From the NCBI GenBank assembly GCA_037367405.1, contig JAZKJV010010625.1, positions 124,001-188,000 of the forward strand: a stretch of 64,000 bases of DNA, written 5' to 3'. A program made the position numbers and the translations under genes. Under the pieces are notes generated by a model. The model had not been told where the DNA came from. It saw nothing but the letters and a program-made list of their open reading frames with translations, and did not search any database. Within the stretch, counting starts at the first letter, position 1, and each line of letters begins with the position of its first letter. Positions 63,643 through 64,000 of this stretch are shown here, one piece after another. The stretch is from Ottelia alismoides (taxonomy: Eukaryota; Streptophyta; Magnoliopsida; Alismatales; Hydrocharitaceae).

Positions 63643-64000
63643 ATGTGTGTGCTAAGATGTTTAGTGAACTAATGACGAACATGGAGGGTTGGGAACTTAG
63701 TGAGGATGCACGTACCTCACCGCAGGCCTACGGAGGCACCCAACCCTAAGGTACCAAGTACCTTGGAGTCATAGCGTGAGGCTCGGTATAGGTCAAGACT
63801 GCAGATTATCCAAATAACTAAAGTTAAATAACTAAATGGATACATCATGAGAGATCAAGTGTCAGCATCATAAAGGATCAACTGATTGGATTGTACAATG
63901 CCCTCTGATAAAGGATGAGTTGATTTAAAATAGCTAAGTTGGACTATATGGATACTCATACTGTAAAAGTTAGTATACATGATGAGATAATGTGATGTAT
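63643..64000. other. No recognised gene
   Basis: Nothing identified on either strand. Confidence 0.4.

Overview
The window is nuclear DNA of a flowering plant. It has spliced GT-AG exons of a plant-type threonyl-tRNA synthetase (ThrRS), short-LTR Ty1/copia elements primed by initiator tRNA-Met, hAT and Mutator (MULE) non-autonomous elements, Helitron-like ends, RTE- and L1-type LINEs, and a tRNA-derived SINE. I cannot name the species.

Host gene: the only convincing host coding sequence is the 3' half of a cytosolic/mitochondrial-type ThrRS on the + strand. Eight exons lie between 6219 and 38932. All introns are phase 0 with canonical splice sites, and the frame is open to the stop. The 5' exons are not in the window. 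Two introns are very large (about 13.6 and 15.4 kb) because transposable elements filled them.

Layout. 1-6 kb: remnants of a copia leader, an L1-type LINE, hAT MITEs and a foldback MITE carrying a SINE. 6-8 kb: three ThrRS exons. 8-21.6 kb (one intron): an RTE LINE split by a 1.15-kb hAT element; a young copia with identical 142-bp LTRs and a 1354-codon Gag-Pol; and a CLV1/BAM-like LRR receptor kinase pseudogene split by a hAT MITE, which is itself split by another MITE and a MULE carrying a small C2H2 zinc-finger ORF. 21.6-23.5 kb: four ThrRS exons. 23.5-38.8 kb (one intron): an LINE tail split by an old copia, whose LTR is split by a second copia; exact target duplications support both events, and both copias carry hAT insertions. 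The last ThrRS exon ends at 38932.

39.5-43 kb is a Helitron-like element with EXO70-like and zinc-finger gene fragments. 47-48.1 kb is a MULE with an exact 9-bp target duplication and a G-rich minisatellite. From 43.8 kb to the right end there are about 24 foldback MITEs of 240-400 bp, mostly embedded in (TA)n microsatellites.

Main discovery candidate: these foldback MITEs keep a common architecture while their end sequences change completely. Each end is an alternating X-X'-X module that can form either of two hairpins, with complementary changes in X and X'. The stem holds a conserved block, and the central loop holds a conserved non-palindromic CCGTTAAAA-like motif that gives each element a direction.
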